DNA of 64,000 nucleotides from Primulina eburnea (GCF_022965805.1 NC_133102.1:4968885-5032884); one strand, 5' to 3'; counted from the first letter of the stretch, positions 1-12,589 are shown. Notes: generated from the letters alone by a model not told the origin. A program made the numbers and translations.

Positions 1-84
1 AGATTAACTAAGTGTGGCTTACAGTAGTGAGGTGGTTTATAAATGTAATACCAGATAATGGTTGTCTAAGCTATATACTAATAG

Positions 85-294
85 TCCAGTCTCGTAAATT
101 CTTAAGAAATGATTTAGGTAGTAGAAACGAGGATCATGTAAATGCTCGCATAGAGTGTTGTCTTTGCGTCGAGCTGTGTACATCTCGGGCCATGGCAGTC
201 GGTAATATTCAAGATCATTGATGATTCCTTCCGGTAGGAAATAGGGATGAAAAAAAAGATTATCTTGCTCATGAAAGGCTTTATTCTTGAAACT
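85..294 (-). other. Second unidentified exon-like open segment
   Basis: Starting after a TATAG acceptor near 294, the minus strand is open for about 70 codons to a possible GTATAT donor near 84. The peptide contains FLPEGIINDLEYYRLPWPEM and CEHLHDPRFYYLNHF, which look like real protein rather than random AT-rich translation. It is in the same phase as the segment at 473-589, so the two could be consecutive exons. I cannot name the family, and the donor position is a guess. Confidence 0.25.
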
Positions 295-472
295 CTATAA
301 ATGCTCCTATATTTTACATTCATGTTGCTCTTCATTTCTCTATTCTACTCAACCGGTCAAGATATTTTAAATATGCATACAGCGGAGATAGTTATCAATG
401 CCTCTACAATCTCTATTTTATTTTGAATAATAAGTGTCTACTTAAATAATTTTACATCTATCATTTCTTGAC

Positions 473-589
473 CTGGGTTATTTTCTTGCTGCTATACCAC
501 TGATAGTCATGAGAACTAAGCTCCAATCGTGGAGTCCTAGCAACTGGTACCGAGAAGTGCTCCTTACAGAAATCAATACTAGCTCTGAA
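473..589 (-). other. Unidentified exon-like open segment
   Basis: This 39-codon segment is open from a CTTTAG acceptor to a CAG|GTCAAG donor. It encodes a sensible-looking peptide that includes FCKEHFSVPVARTPRLEL and DYQWYSSKK. Both boundaries are phase 0. It does not resemble the SNAP50 domain expected downstream of the SRD2 exons, and I do not recognise the family. It could belong to an adjacent minus-strand gene, to an inserted gene fragment or to an unusual SRD2 tail. Confidence 0.3.
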
Positions 590-889
590 CTAAAGACCAA
601 GAAGTATGCTTTATGAATAGAATTTTTCGAATTTAATTTCCAATCTCATGAAAACATTTACAGTAACTAAGAGGGGGAAATTAATTTCAAGAAAATACAG
701 AATTTTAAGCACAAAACTGCAATATATAAAAATCATTTTGCCTACATCCTTCTTTCATTGCAAAAAAAAAGGTGAGGGGTGACATTATGTTTTAATTAAT
801 TTATGTTTTGTGATCATCAAGTTTCCAACAACTCTATCTAGATGTTGCAGGACTGAGAGTGTAAAAAATGATATTTGTGTGCAACAAAC

Positions 890-3239
890 CTTAGCTGAAA
901 CACTTGCAGATTTCAATGATCTTATCATCTCAACTTTCTTTGTGAGTGTTCCACAGTCAGGGGCCTTGGAACTACCACTGAATAAATATAAAAGAGAAAC
1001 AGCTTCAGCCTAAAATGCAGGAAGGGATGGTATATCTAAACTAGCATGGAAGTCTTATAAAGATTTCCGGATAGGTATACTTGAATGAATGTAGTCTCAC
1101 GGATGCTTTATCTTCTTCTTGTTTCTGTTTAATTCTAGCGAGCTGCTCCACCTTTGCAATGCAGCTCTCCTGATAGGAAATGCATAAAGATTGAGCTTAA
1201 GAAGAAAAATATTAGCTGAACACTAAAACATGAATTTGTACATCAAGAGAGTTGCTATTATCGCCACGTCTCCTCTTCTTTATCTTCCCTGTAGGTTTTT
1301 CATTTGATTTGATGCAGTCAGAATCTCTACGAGGAACAACTGAAGATTCAACTGGAACAACTGCCAGCATATCTGCCTCTAATCTTTGAGGACAAGCATG
1401 CTCAAGGCTTGATACACCATTATCATCTGTTATCCTGAAAAAATCATAGTAATAACCAGATATATCTAAGGTACCAAATCTCTATTTGATAATGAAGCAA
1501 GTAATGGAGATGCTAAATATGAAAAATATGGCATATTGTCAATTATAAGATCAATCTAAGTTTGTTCAAATGACCTCAGACTCGAATTCTCGTCCGTATC
1601 TTGTGACGTGTATACGGTCAACTCACCACCCTGTGGTCATCACGCATAAGAATGTCAGGCACTGAATAGGTAGGCCAAACAGTAAAACAAAAAAAAAACT
1701 TCAGAGCAGTTTACCTTGAAAGCTTCTTCAAATGCCATATTGACTAACTCATCCTCACTTATTATTTTGAGTTCATCAACCCTTTTAAAGGCATAGATTT
1801 CAGACATCAGGCGCTTAACTCAGAGTAATAATGAAATATTCACGAGAAACAAGCACATGTGCATTAGTGCAAGGATAATGTTAACTAGTTATCTTGGAAA
1901 CTACAGTTTCTTAATTAGTTCTTCAAATAAAAGAAAAAAGCTCGATGTTAGCACAACTCCTGTTTTCCTCCATGCGTTTGTAAACTAAAAAAACAATGGA
2001 AAATGACAAAGAAATAAGCCCACAGAGAAAATAACAAAACATGCATGAAAAATAAAGAAACCATAGAAACACAGCACAAAGAATGTTTGCACAACTCCTA
2101 TTTTCCCCCAAAAATGTTAAATAGTTATCTTGCCAACTAAGTTTCTAAATTAGTTCTTCAAATAAAGATTGATGATGGATGTTTGCACAACTCACATGCT
2201 CCATGTGTTTGTAAACTAAACAAGACAATGGAAAATGACAAAAGAAGCAAGCATAGATAGAAAATAACAGAACATGCATGAAAAATAAAAAAAAAACCAT
2301 GGAAGCATAGCACAAAGAATGTGGGAAAATAAAATATGATAAACATAAGAAACAACAAGAGCTTTACTGGTCCCCAAAAACTAAAATCCTTGGGCCCCTT
2401 CAAGGGACTTCATCAACAAAAGCGGATAACGTGTGGTTATATATTGAGCAGCGTAAATGCTACATTTAACATCCTAAAGAACAAATAACATAATCTTTTG
2501 ACAACCAGCTAAATATCCATGTATGTAATACTTTTTAAGGTAATACAAACATCCAATTACATGATTGTCACGGGTAGAATTTTTTACAAGCAGGACCTTA
2601 AAATTCACAGCTACTAATACAAAGTCATATCTAGTAACAAAAGAATGGGATCCATCACCCCTACCAGGTTCTTGGTGTCATAATTTATGCAAGTGCAAAA
2701 CAACAAAACGAATCGATATAGACAAGTACAAGAACTGCTCAAGATATAAGTAATATATCTTTCATAACAACAGGATTATTCAATGGGGACAGAGAAGACA
2801 AGAACTGGTGCTGCAACAGGAAAACACTATATACAAATCGTGCCAAAGCTTTTAACACTGATAATAGAAATGGATTAGCAAAATAATGAGGAAAGAATTC
2901 AACAAACGGATGGTGTACAATGCTTACATAATTTCTTCACACTCCTCCAGCGTGTCATCAGCTAGCTCTTCTTCCAAACTCTACAATTAGGTAAAAAATT
3001 ATAGCATCATACGAAGAATGAAAAACTTGTTTAAATAGAAAAAGAATAAAAAAATCAGACACGGAATTGCAAATACATTGTAACAAAATTGGAGCTGATA
3101 CCTGAAGTTCAAGAGATACAGAAGTCTCGAAGACTGGTACTTTCGTGATTGGACTAACCATGTTGGGAACATATATTGGACCGCCACGTGGAATAGAAAC
3201 ATGAAGGTCTTCTCCTCCATCGTCATCTCCAGGCAACAT
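890..3239 (-). CDS. SRD2: SRD2-like snRNA-activating protein complex subunit (SNAPC3/SNAP50 family), N-terminal exons only
   Basis: SRD2 is the plant homologue of SNAP50, a nuclear factor that activates snRNA gene transcription by binding the upstream sequence element. The exons I can place on the minus strand are 3102-3239 (start ATG at 3239), 2928-2980, 1715-1781, about 1242-1434, 1081-1169 and 890-977. Recognisable features are the N-terminal block VSIPRGGPIYVPNMVSP, the acidic segment LEEELADDTLEE, a basic KIKKRRRG stretch that could be a nuclear signal, and ESCIAKVEQLARIKQKQEED, which I recall from Arabidopsis SRD2. The conserved C-terminal cysteine-rich SNAP50 domain is not visible between 1 and 890, so the gene is cut by the window edge or truncated. 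Exon 3 ends in phase 0 but exon 4 reads openly only from another phase, so a small exon is missing from my model or the frame is broken. The family assignment is good; the completeness of the gene is uncertain. Confidence 0.7.
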
Positions 3240-4085
3240 TTATGGTGAATTAGCTCCACAGCCAAAAACAATACTCCTAGGGCCAGTATAACAAGTTCCG
3301 AACAAGATCAGATTTCAGTAGTTTTATTATGATTATTTAGCGATTTCCGGCCCCTGCCGCGGTTGCTGGTGGTGGTCGAAGCTGGGATAGATGAGGAGTC
3401 CGCCGGTACGCCGTGGGGGTTAAGGTGGTATCAGGATCCGGATTGACTGCAGAGGCGGTGTAATTTTTCTTTACATATTTTTTAAACTTATTATAAACAA
3501 AATTTGGTCATATTAAAATAAGATATTAAAAATGAATTGATATTAAAAATAGATTAATATAATGTGAAATACTCGTTTTTTTTATAATGCGAGAACTCGA
3601 GTTGCAAATCATGTTAGTCAAATAAATCATATTAAATTAATTTATATACTAGGGATGACTGATAAGTCGAGTTTGAGTTAAATTTCATATCATGTCGTAT
3701 CTCCATTAATTATATTTACTCTCATCTTCATATCTTTTTTCATCTCCATCTCTATCGGATATACAATTTTATATCATCTTCATACCCATTAAATGATTGA
3801 ATATTCATATTCTACCCAATATCTTAGTACCATCTATAATTACATTTTTCTCAATTTTTAATTTCAAGTACCTTATTAATATTTACTAAACTTTGATAAC
3901 AAAGAAAAACTTTAAATATAAAAATTAAATAATTAAATATTACAATAAAATAAAATAAAATATTAGAAACAATTTATCATAATATCGTTATCATATAAAA
4001 ATAACATTGATTTTATACTATAATTTGCTTCATTCTACCCAACTAATATCATTCAGCAAAAACATATTAAAATTAAAATCATAAC

Positions 4086-4088
<3 letters not shown>

Positions 4089-4151
<63 letters not shown>
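4089..4151. repeat. (AT)n microsatellite
   Basis: About 63 bases of uninterrupted AT dinucleotides lie in the intergenic region between the SRD2-like gene and the first MYB-CC gene. Confidence 0.95.
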
Positions 4152-4154
<3 letters not shown>

Positions 4155-4906
4155 GGATATTCAGGTTGGATATATGCGTGATTTTTTAATACTCGATTAT
4201 TCATTTATTTAATCGGATAAAAAATCTTCTTCATACCCTTATTCATTCGGGTCAAATATCATATTATCTGCCTAGTTCGGATAAAATTGTCATCCCTATC
4301 ATGTATCACGTTAGTCAAGTAAATCACGCTGAACAAGTCTTATATGACAAACTCGTTGATCATTAATCAAACATTCATTTATTCCACCAACCTATACAAT
4401 ATACACTTTTTGGAAGGAGGGAATAACTTGTTTTGATATGTATTTTTTTTTTTTAAAAATATTGGTATTAGACTCGCTAATATGATAAATTATATCATGA
4501 TTTATTTTTTATTCAAACTTTGTTAGAATCCTTGAATAAAGTCCAAAAAGCTCAACCATATTTATCTATGAGCATAATTTCCCAAACCCAAATTGACAAA
4601 TAAAATTTCTGCAATTGATATTTAAAGTCTTATCTTTAGTTATAATTTCTTAATTTTTTCTGAAAACCATGCTTTACTTTAAATCAATATATAAAACTTT
4701 TAAATTCTGACTCTTAAATTTCCCAATATTTTCATCAATCTAAAATCCCAAAATTTTATTTTAGGATTCCTATTTCCTCAAAATATATTAGATCGGGTAT
4801 GTGTTGTAAAACAAGTCCAATTATACACATCTTATGTACCAGTATACTTTATATATCTCAAGCAGTGGTAGACGAAATGGACAACGTCGACTTGAGTAAC
4901 TCAAAG

Positions 4907-5602
4907 GCATAGTTTGGTATATATGATAGGATAAACATGTGATATATAATATAAGGATAAGTTAAGGATAAATAAAATGTAGGATATTATATCTAATGTT
5001 TGGTATGATTTTAATAAGAGTGATTAAATTTATATATTAGATTGTAATGACAAAATTAACATTATCATAATAAATTTTATAATTTCAAAGTTGTTGCTTA
5101 AGTTCATATTTTTTATCTGTTCATGTATCGATAGTGCTTGCATGATTTATTTATTTTTACTTAATTTTATATATTATATAATATGATAACTGAGCTTTTG
5201 ATTTTGTGAGTCAAGTCAAATATCAATTTTTAAGGTTAATCGAGTGATACTAATAATTTTATAGAGATTTATAAAAATTTATTTATATAATTATCTCGAA
5301 TTTATTTATATAATTATCATATATATAATATATAAAAATAAATTAAAATATTTATTTGATTTTAATTTCTACCTAAGAGCATATATTTATAAAAATCATT
5401 TATAAATTGAAAATAATTAAGTCATTTGTAGTATATTTTATCATTAAATAAAAATTATTACACCTAATAGAAGTGACATTTTATCATTCTAAAAAATTAT
5501 TTATCAAAGGCGCATGATATTATCATGGGCTTTTTAAAAAAAGTATCAAACATGGGATAAGAGAATTATCAATCTATCCCTTATCCCATATACCAAACTA
5601 TT
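4907..5602 (+). mobile_element. MITE with ATAGTTTGGTA terminal inverted repeats, copy 1
   Basis: The left end reads GCATAGTTTGGTATATATGA and the right end reads CCCATATACCAAACTATTC, an inverted repeat of about 12 bases. The interior is AT-rich and non-coding. The same sequence occurs in inverted orientation at 48468-49169, including TGATAGGATAAACATGTGAT just inside one end. I see no clear target duplication for this copy. Confidence 0.65.
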
Positions 5603-6428
5603 CAGAGTCCAATGCCCAAAAACCTAAGAGAACAACTCTCATACATGCTGTTATTATGGTAACATCGGGTATTTTTGTGACGATAAAATATGTCATCATT
5701 ATTATTTGTTAGACACTGAGTAAACACTCAAGATAAATGGGTAAGCAAACCGCACAATTCAAACTATGAGGGACTTGGTCGCCTAAAAAACTGTTGATAT
5801 GAAGAACTAAACTCATAATTATTAGTCAAAATTTTATTTATTCTGTCAACTCGTATACTCCTCGTATACTTGTATCATGTTATTATTGAAATGTATATGT
5901 AATGGCATTTTCATTCATTTTTTGCTGTATGACCATTTTCTCGATTCTAACACCAGTTGTAACATATGATCTATTTATCAAAAAAAAATTTGTTATTTAC
6001 AGTAAATGAAATCTCTGAATAAAACAGATTGAAAAACAAGGGGAAGTTGGTGAAAAATCCTCAATCAAAATAATTTTTTTGGGTTCATTCTTTATCTACA
6101 AAATTGTGGTAATATGTCATATAAAATATGGTACATTTCATGTAAAAATATGGTATACTTCACGTGAAAATGTTATACTAAAAAAGTATCCAGATATTGA
6201 ACACAAAAAAAATCGATGGTCGGAGATTGAAGGGCAATTTCCGGGAAAAACAATGGTGTCACTTCCCCCAAAAAAACAAAACAATGGCATCATCAAAGTA
6301 AAAAATCTATAGTGAAAACAACGGTTAACTAATTTCTCGCATTTCACAAGTAGCCGAAGAAGCTAAAGAGATCGAAGATCGATCTTCGCACTTGGTGGAC
6401 TCAGACGCTTCCCTCTTCTGTATCCCTC

Positions 6429-8920
6429 ATGTTTCCGAGACTGATTCAAGTACATGAATCCATTTTAAGCCAAGAAAATATCCAGGGTGCAAACATTATG
6501 GAATATGGTCAAAGGGTCGGGGGGGATCCGTGTGTGGTCCTCACTTCCGATCAGAAACCACGCCTTCGATGGACTGCTGACCTACACGAACGCTTCATTG
6601 AGGCCGTTGCGCAGCTTGGCGGCCCCAGCAGTCAGTTTTCTCTCTCATATTTTGTGTTCTTAGCTTTTGCTGCATATTAATTCATTTAATATGTTGAAAT
6701 ATCGGTGGATGTGCTTGATGGATCTTGTTATCCCGCGTTCGTTGTTATGGTCTTGAGTACGTGAATTCCTTTCGCATAAAAAAGATTTTATCTTATTAAC
6801 AAAAAGAAAAGAATTTATCTTGATGCCAGCTCTAAGTTACCATGTCTCTGGAATGCCTGAGTTTGTCTTTATGCAAATTGATTAAATTTAATCATATAAA
6901 TCGGGGAAAAAAAATGAGCCGATGGGAATTTGGATGAGTGGAGAAGGCTTTATTTGGGGTCAACCTTCATAAAGTTTGAACTTCTTTACGTTCAACTCAA
7001 TCCCGTTTTGTCCACCTCAGCTCATCCATAACTGTATTGCAGGAATTTTGCTTCTTTGCTGGGATCGTTATTGACCTAGGTCATTGACATTCCTTCACAA
7101 GCTTATTTTTGTGTCGCAATACGTAAAATGGTATCTCAGTATTTGGTGTTGCATTTGGATCGATGAATTTGAAACTAAGTATTAAAAATTCATAACGATG
7201 AATTCATTGATTTGTTTTGATAAATCCAACCATAAAGAAATTAGAAATGGATGTCCTCCGGAATACTAACGGTCGAGTTAGTCGTACGGGCTGGATATGT
7301 GAGAAAAGGGACATCCTGGTAATTATTTGATCAAATTCATTAGGATAAGCAAAACCAACCTTGTTGAGCTTTATGGTAAATGTATTTTCAGAGCCTTTAT
7401 ACCCATCACGCACAATGAATACTTGTTGATGAGATCAAGAATGCCACCTGTTCATTGAGGAAGTTCTTAATGGAACCTAGGCATTAGGCATCTTGTATGT
7501 TGAAATTGTTCTCTATTTTGGGATTTTTTTCTTCTTCTTGTTTTTGATTGGTTCTGTTTGGGAATGGTTGATCTGTAAGTATTTATAAAATTTTAGCAAA
7601 TGTTCTGTGGAGTCCAGATAGGGATTTTTGCCTTTTGGTGGGCTTTACCTTAATGATATTTGCAGAAGCTACCCCGAAGGCTCTAAAGCAAGCGATGGGT
7701 GTCAAGGGACTAACTCTATTTCATCTAAAGAGTCATCTCCAGGTTGTTCTCATTTTATTTACTAATCAGTGTACATTTTTTCTTAGCGTGTAGGCAAAGC
7801 CTTTTTTTGTGTGTCTTACTATTTTGGCAACATCTGCCTAGTGTTTGACTGGATTATTCACATACATTCTCACAGAAATACAGACTAGGCAAGCAGTCAG
7901 GAAAAGATCTCGGTGAGGCCTCAAAAGATGGTAGGTGTAACTTCAAATGCCTATCTCGTCTGCTGTCATTTGACCTTAATCTTGTGAACATGGTCAGCAT
8001 ATAATGTGAGGCATTGTCTCCGACACCAAAACAGCCCTTGAACATTGCCCTCGAGGGAGTAATGGGGAAATTTTTTTTGGGATGAGTGAAGTGAAGATAT
8101 TGAAATCAGTTCCTTTAGTCAGCCCCATCCTCTATAACTTGATTATATTCCGCCCTCTATCATGACTTGTATCTATTGACCAAGATTGATTGTGCTAATT
8201 ATTTTAAGCAAGAGATCTTATATTAATATTTATCTTGAACTGATTTATTTTCTTGCAATTGCATATTCGTTCAGGTTCCTATGATCTGGATAGCCCTCAT
8301 GACAGCGGTTATCATCGAAACTTGCAATCTGCTGACATCAAGGAGTAAAGTGTTTTTATTAGATAGTCTGTTAGGTGGATTGCACTTTGGTTAGCATATG
8401 TAATATAAACACAAAAACTAATAAAAGATTCAATGATGCATTAGGGATTATCGAGCTAAGGAGGCATTGAGAGCTCAAATGGAAATACAAAGCAAACTAC
8501 ACTTGCAAGTTGAAGTAAGTCCCTTTGTAGGACATTTTCGACACTAGAGATCAGACACCATCCATGCATATTTAGGTGGTATTTAGAGAAGGCGATTCAA
8601 TTTGTCTCAATTTAAAAGTTCAGAAAAAAATGTATGAAAACGATTTCTTTGACATGGTTTTCGGTGATAGATTTTAAAAGAAGTAGTGATATATGGAAGG
8701 GTGCCATTATGCTACAGAGTCAATTTCCTGAAATTAAATGGTGGTGATGTGTTCTCGAAGCTTGTTGGTACTGTGTATATAAAGGTTGATTTTTGCTGCG
8801 CAGGCTGAAAAACACATGCAGATTCGTCAAGATGCCGAGAGACGGTATATGGCTATGCTAGAACAAGCCTGCAAAATGCTAGCCGATCAAGTTATTGGAA
8901 ACTGGTGTCGTAAACAATGA
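6429..8920 (+). CDS. MYB-CC (GARP/G2-like, PHR1-LIKE) transcription factor with a broken C-terminus
   Basis: MYB-CC proteins are nuclear transcription factors of the phosphate-starvation and phloem-development family (PHR1, PHL, APL). They bind DNA through a single MYB-like GARP repeat and dimerise through a coiled coil. The exons are 6429-6630, 7666-7742, 7876-7930, 8275-8344, 8445-8514 and 8804-8920, giving 196 residues. The GARP domain covers about residues 43-97 (KPRLRWTADLHERF, ATPKALKQAMGVKGLTLFHL, SHLQKYRLGKQ). The MYB-CC coiled coil starts near residue 138 (EALRAQMEIQSKL) and runs through AERRYMAMLEQACKMLADQ. The layout is closest to PHL2/PHL3. The protein is short for the family because the frame closes at a TGA at 8918. 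Coding-like sequence continues downstream in other frames, so the gene is either a truncated allele or a young pseudogene, or the assembly contains errors. The ATG at 6429 is the first in frame. Confidence 0.75.
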
Positions 8921-9120
8921 TGGTGATGGTTTCCAAGGGAATGAAACGAAGGTGTAGTTTTCATCTTCCCATAATCCACTCGAATCATGTCCAACACTAT
9001 CTGCTGATGATTTTGGAAGCCACAGCCCTGAAATGGCATCGCCTGAGCTCCATCGACAGCGTGCTAAGGTCTGTGCTAGATGAGGATCAATGGGATGCGC
9101 GTACTCCTGGTTTGGTGTAA
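8921..9120 (+). pseudogene. Frame-broken C-terminal remnant of the preceding MYB-CC gene
   Basis: Immediately after the stop at 8918-8920, a shifted frame reads GVVNNDGDGFQGNETKV, meets a TAG, then continues SHNPLESCPTLSADDFGSH and SPEMASPELHRQ. A third frame ends with LDEDQWDARTPGLV and a stop at 9118-9120. These Ser/Pro-rich peptides look like an ordinary MYB-CC tail. At least two frame changes and one stop are needed to read it as one protein, so I call it decayed coding sequence rather than a separate gene. Confidence 0.5.
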
Positions 9121-10820
9121 AAACCGGACACTGCCACTTGATTTTAACTTCTTGTTATGTTTCTTCTGATCAAGCAAATGCCAGAAATATTCCAGTGTTG
9201 TAAATCACGTTGGTTGTGCAATAACCATTAACTACCTCTCGGTGTCTTGGCTAGTTTTCTTTCTTATTTCTAAAACATCGTTTTTACTTTTTTTTTTATT
9301 TCCTACATTCCTCAAACATTCTAATTAATAATATAGGTTCAAATATTTAAAATCAATTAAATTATATAATACCTTTCCACAATTTATTAAATACAATACT
9401 AATATAAAGTATTTTTTTGATTGCAAATATGGATCGAGTCGTTATTTCACAAATATAGATTTACAAAACCGTCTCACAAAGAGACATACTCTAATTAAAA
9501 TATTCTTTAAACAATAGAACAACTATCTATTCTTTGTAACAAAAACATAGATTTCTCGATGTATGGTACGGATAACTCATTGCGACACATGAAATATATT
9601 TGATTTCTACAACCTCTCCCTTACATAGAAATTGACTGTAAATACTGTAAATATAGATGACTAATAGCATCAAGTTTAGAACGAAGTCTCAATTTAAAAT
9701 TCAGTTGTAATAAACGTCTAGAATGATACAATATAAGCGAATATGCCGGGATTATGACTATATTGAAAAATATTAGTCTCATGTGATATATTTAATTTAT
9801 GGATTCCACATAAATAAATTTAGATATATATTTTTCTTATATTTATATTTATATATATGAGCAGCCTTTCGACGGTAAGCCGATAGATTCCATTGCCGGT
9901 CGATCTGTCTGTTGTTGTCATTTGCTTCGGCCGTCTGAGAACTTTGAAATCATCACCATGTGAAATTACACTTCTAACCTCACAACAACATCCTAGTCCA
10001 AGAAAATGACAATGGTAATAATTGATTGGTTAAATTCTCGTGTGTGCTAATCAAAATGCTCTCTGATTATTTATGACATATTTTTCAATATGATTGAAGT
10101 TTTGCCTTATTATTATTATTATTATTAATTTGTTATAAATTGGGAATATATATCATATCAAATTTGAGATTTTAACGTCAGATTTATAAAACGTTGACAA
10201 CTATTATAGTCTTTTTTTATTCAAAAACAAGTGCAACATTTCATTATTGTTAGTTGAATTAAAGTATAATGTAAAGTAAAGGAATGTTTATCGATTAATC
10301 TACATGACTCCAATTTAAGACCATATCCAATAGAATATAATCTCATATATATCTTGTAAAGATCCATACACAAGCATAATTTGAGTTACATGATCAATAA
10401 TTTCCCTAACAAAAAAATGTTAATTGTTAGATGTTTTTCTTGAAAAGTTCGAATGTTATATTTACTTTTTGACTATGTTGTATACTTCACATTTTGGATA
10501 AGTATGGCTATGTTGTATTATAATGACCTTTTTGATCTCTTGACCTTTTATGTGGCGAAAGGTTTCTTATAATTTATATAAGTGTAAAATCTTAAATCAT
10601 GTATGTGAGAGAAAGTTTCACACGTCTTTATTCATGAATATGTCAATTATGTTCATATTTACAATAAAAAATAATAATTTTCATGGATGAATCGAATAAA
10701 ATATATATCTTACAAAATTAATCAGTGAGATCGTCTCATAATTTTTTTTAATGTAAATTATTGAACTCAAGTTGGCAGTTACTGGAAAACTTATACAAGC
10801 ACATATAACATAGATAAAAA

Positions 10821-11064
10821 CTTGTGTGAGACGGTCTCACGAGTCTTATTTTGTGAGACGAATATCTTATTTGGGTCATCCATGAAAAATATTACTTTTT
10901 AAGCAAAACTTGTGTGAGACGATCTCACGTGTCGTATTTTGTGAGACAGATCTCTTATTTAGGTCATCCATGAAAAAGTATTATTTTTTATGTTAAGAGT
11001 ATTATTTTTTGTTGTGAATATTAACATGATCGACTCGTCTCACAAATAAAAAATCGTGAGACCA
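10821..11064 (+). mobile_element. Palindromic GTGAGACGGTCTCAC repeat element, partly duplicated
   Basis: The sequence begins CTTGTGTGAGACGGTCTCAC, followed by a conserved interior (CTTATTTGGGTCATCCATG) and closes with the inverted motif CGACTCGTCTCAC. The first part of about 70 bases occurs twice (10821-10888 and 10906-10979), so one copy probably sits inside another or was tandemly duplicated. Relatives occur at 41695-41860 and 49689-50053. Confidence 0.65.
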
Positions 11065-11172
11065 ACCTATTCTATCATATGACAAATAAAAATAATTAAA
11101 TTGGTGGTACCATCAATCATCTTTTTTATCACCCAATCAGAGCCTTTAACCACTCCCCCTCTTAGCTCAGTG

Positions 11173-11204
<32 letters not shown>

Positions 11205-11206
11205 TT
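11173..11206 (+). promoter_or_regulatory. Probable TATA region of the PHL7-like gene
   Basis: TATATAAATATAAATATA and following AT repeats lie about 50 bases upstream of a sequence that looks like a 5' untranslated exon (about 11225-11414, ending at a GG|GTATGG donor). The position is plausible for a core promoter, but the AT repeat makes the exact TATA box ambiguous. Confidence 0.4.
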
Positions 11207-11224
11207 TTCAGTTGATTATTATCA

Positions 11225-11414
11225 TCCAAACAAGGTTGGACCACCGTACATCGACTGTATAATCTTCATCATCTCTACTTCTGGAGATTTTGGTGTTCTG
11301 CGAAGTTGAATTGTTGGTTTGATTTTAATCGTCTTGAGTTGAATTTTTTTGGGGGGTGGTTCATGATAGCATATCAAAGATTTCAGGGATCGGCCCTGGA
11401 ATTAACAGATCTGG
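11225..11414 (+). other. Probable non-coding first exon of the PHL7-like gene
   Basis: This less AT-rich block follows a TATA-like region and ends at CTGG|GTATGG. The matching acceptor is probably GCATAG at 12504-12509, giving a leader intron of about 1.1 kb. The inference rests on composition and splice-like sites only. The leader contains small upstream ATGs, for example near 11364. Confidence 0.4.
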
Positions 11415-12520
11415 GTATGGATTCTCTCTTTGTTTTTCATTTACCTTATTAATTTCATCATCATGCGAAATTTTCCCCACTTTACTGGAATTGCATGCTC
11501 TTATCGGTTTTGGAGTTCGGTCCATTTCGTGAATTTTATATTTTGTTTTTGTATTTTTTAGCTTTTGATGTGAGAATGTTGATTTCTCAAGTGTCCTGCC
11601 TTCATATATGGAGTGAGAGAGGTGGCCAATGGGTTACTTTTGTACTACCCTAGTTATGGCTTTAACGGTGCTCAGTTAAATGCTTCATTTAGGGGAACTT
11701 ATTTGGTAATTGCTACTTGACATGATTTTTACTGAGGATTATTAATCGAAAAGTTTCCATGTGTTTTCATAATAGTTTGCTATGACTGGAAGAACTTTAC
11801 CTCCTTTATTTCTACACGTCCACTGCAGCGTTCCTAAAATTATGGGTTCTTATTTCATATTTTTGGCCTTAGGTGATTAATTTGGGCATATGTGCTTTTT
11901 CTTGTCATTGGGATTATTATTTATAGTCGGAGACAGATGAGCAATTTCCCTCAAGTGTTTCCTCATTATAGGTCGACTATAGCTTTGTGTTTTTATGTTG
12001 GTTAGAGCAATCCGTTCACCGTTATCTGACTTAAAATTTTGTATCCCTTTTGTAAGAGATAGGGTTTGGAAACACTTTCTATTTCATTAACTAATTTTTG
12101 CCTTCTCGGTGTAGCAAATATCCAAGTTAATGTTTTATGCAATCTTTATGGTATAATTGCATGATATTTTCATTTCTGTGGAAATTGAATAATAAATTTT
12201 GTTCAATGGGCTAAATGTGCTGAATGCTTTCCAATTATCATAATTTATTCTCTTATGAAAATCTGTCCTCATTGTTATGCCATGGTGTCTGCCCCTCCTA
12301 GCATCAACCTCACATGAAAGAAAAAGGAAGAAGTGTATTGTCAGAACGCATTAAAGGTATCATACCCAACCGATGCTTATCATGTGTTTGGATGCTGCCT
12401 GCTTTAGTGTTGCTTATAATTTTCCCATCTTTGTCAATAATGTTAGTTGTCTGCTGATTTTGATGTTTGTTTGGCTCTAATGCGGTACTGATTTCTGTTT
12501 CCCGCATAGATTAATGTGAT

Positions 12521-12589
12521 ATGCATCAACCCAAAGGTGGTTCAAGCTCTAGCTTAGTTCACAGCAATTCATTAGTTCGAAATCAGTAG
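12521..12589 (+). CDS. Upstream ORF, apparently the ancestral N-terminus of the PHL7-like protein
   Basis: An ATG at 12521 opens 22 codons (MHQPKGGSSSSLVHSNSLV...) that end at a TAG at 12587. The stop is in the same frame as the main start at 12611, and the seven codons between them (LDCGTST) are open. I recall PHL7-like proteins in other dicots beginning with a similar Ser-rich stretch joined directly to this point. The segment now behaves as an in-frame upstream ORF, or the gene is read only from 12611. Confidence 0.5.
   Translation: MHQPKGGSSSSLVHSNSLVRNQ

Larger units (their letters stand above)
3240..6428. other. Intergenic region between two divergent genes, AT-rich with repeats
   Basis: This is the shared upstream region of the minus-strand SRD2-like gene and the plus-strand MYB-CC gene. 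It holds a long AT dinucleotide run (4089-4151) and a MITE (about 4907-5602). Around 3330-3460 the base composition is GC-richer, as expected for the SRD2 5' UTR or promoter. I see no coding region. Confidence 0.7.
9121..11220. other. Intergenic region between the two MYB-CC genes
   Basis: This AT-rich non-coding region holds an (ATT)n run near 10108-10128, degenerate fragments of the GTGAGACGGTCTCAC element (about 9440-9492 and 10608-10745) and a better copy at 10821-11064. Its right end is the promoter of the second MYB-CC gene. Confidence 0.7.
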
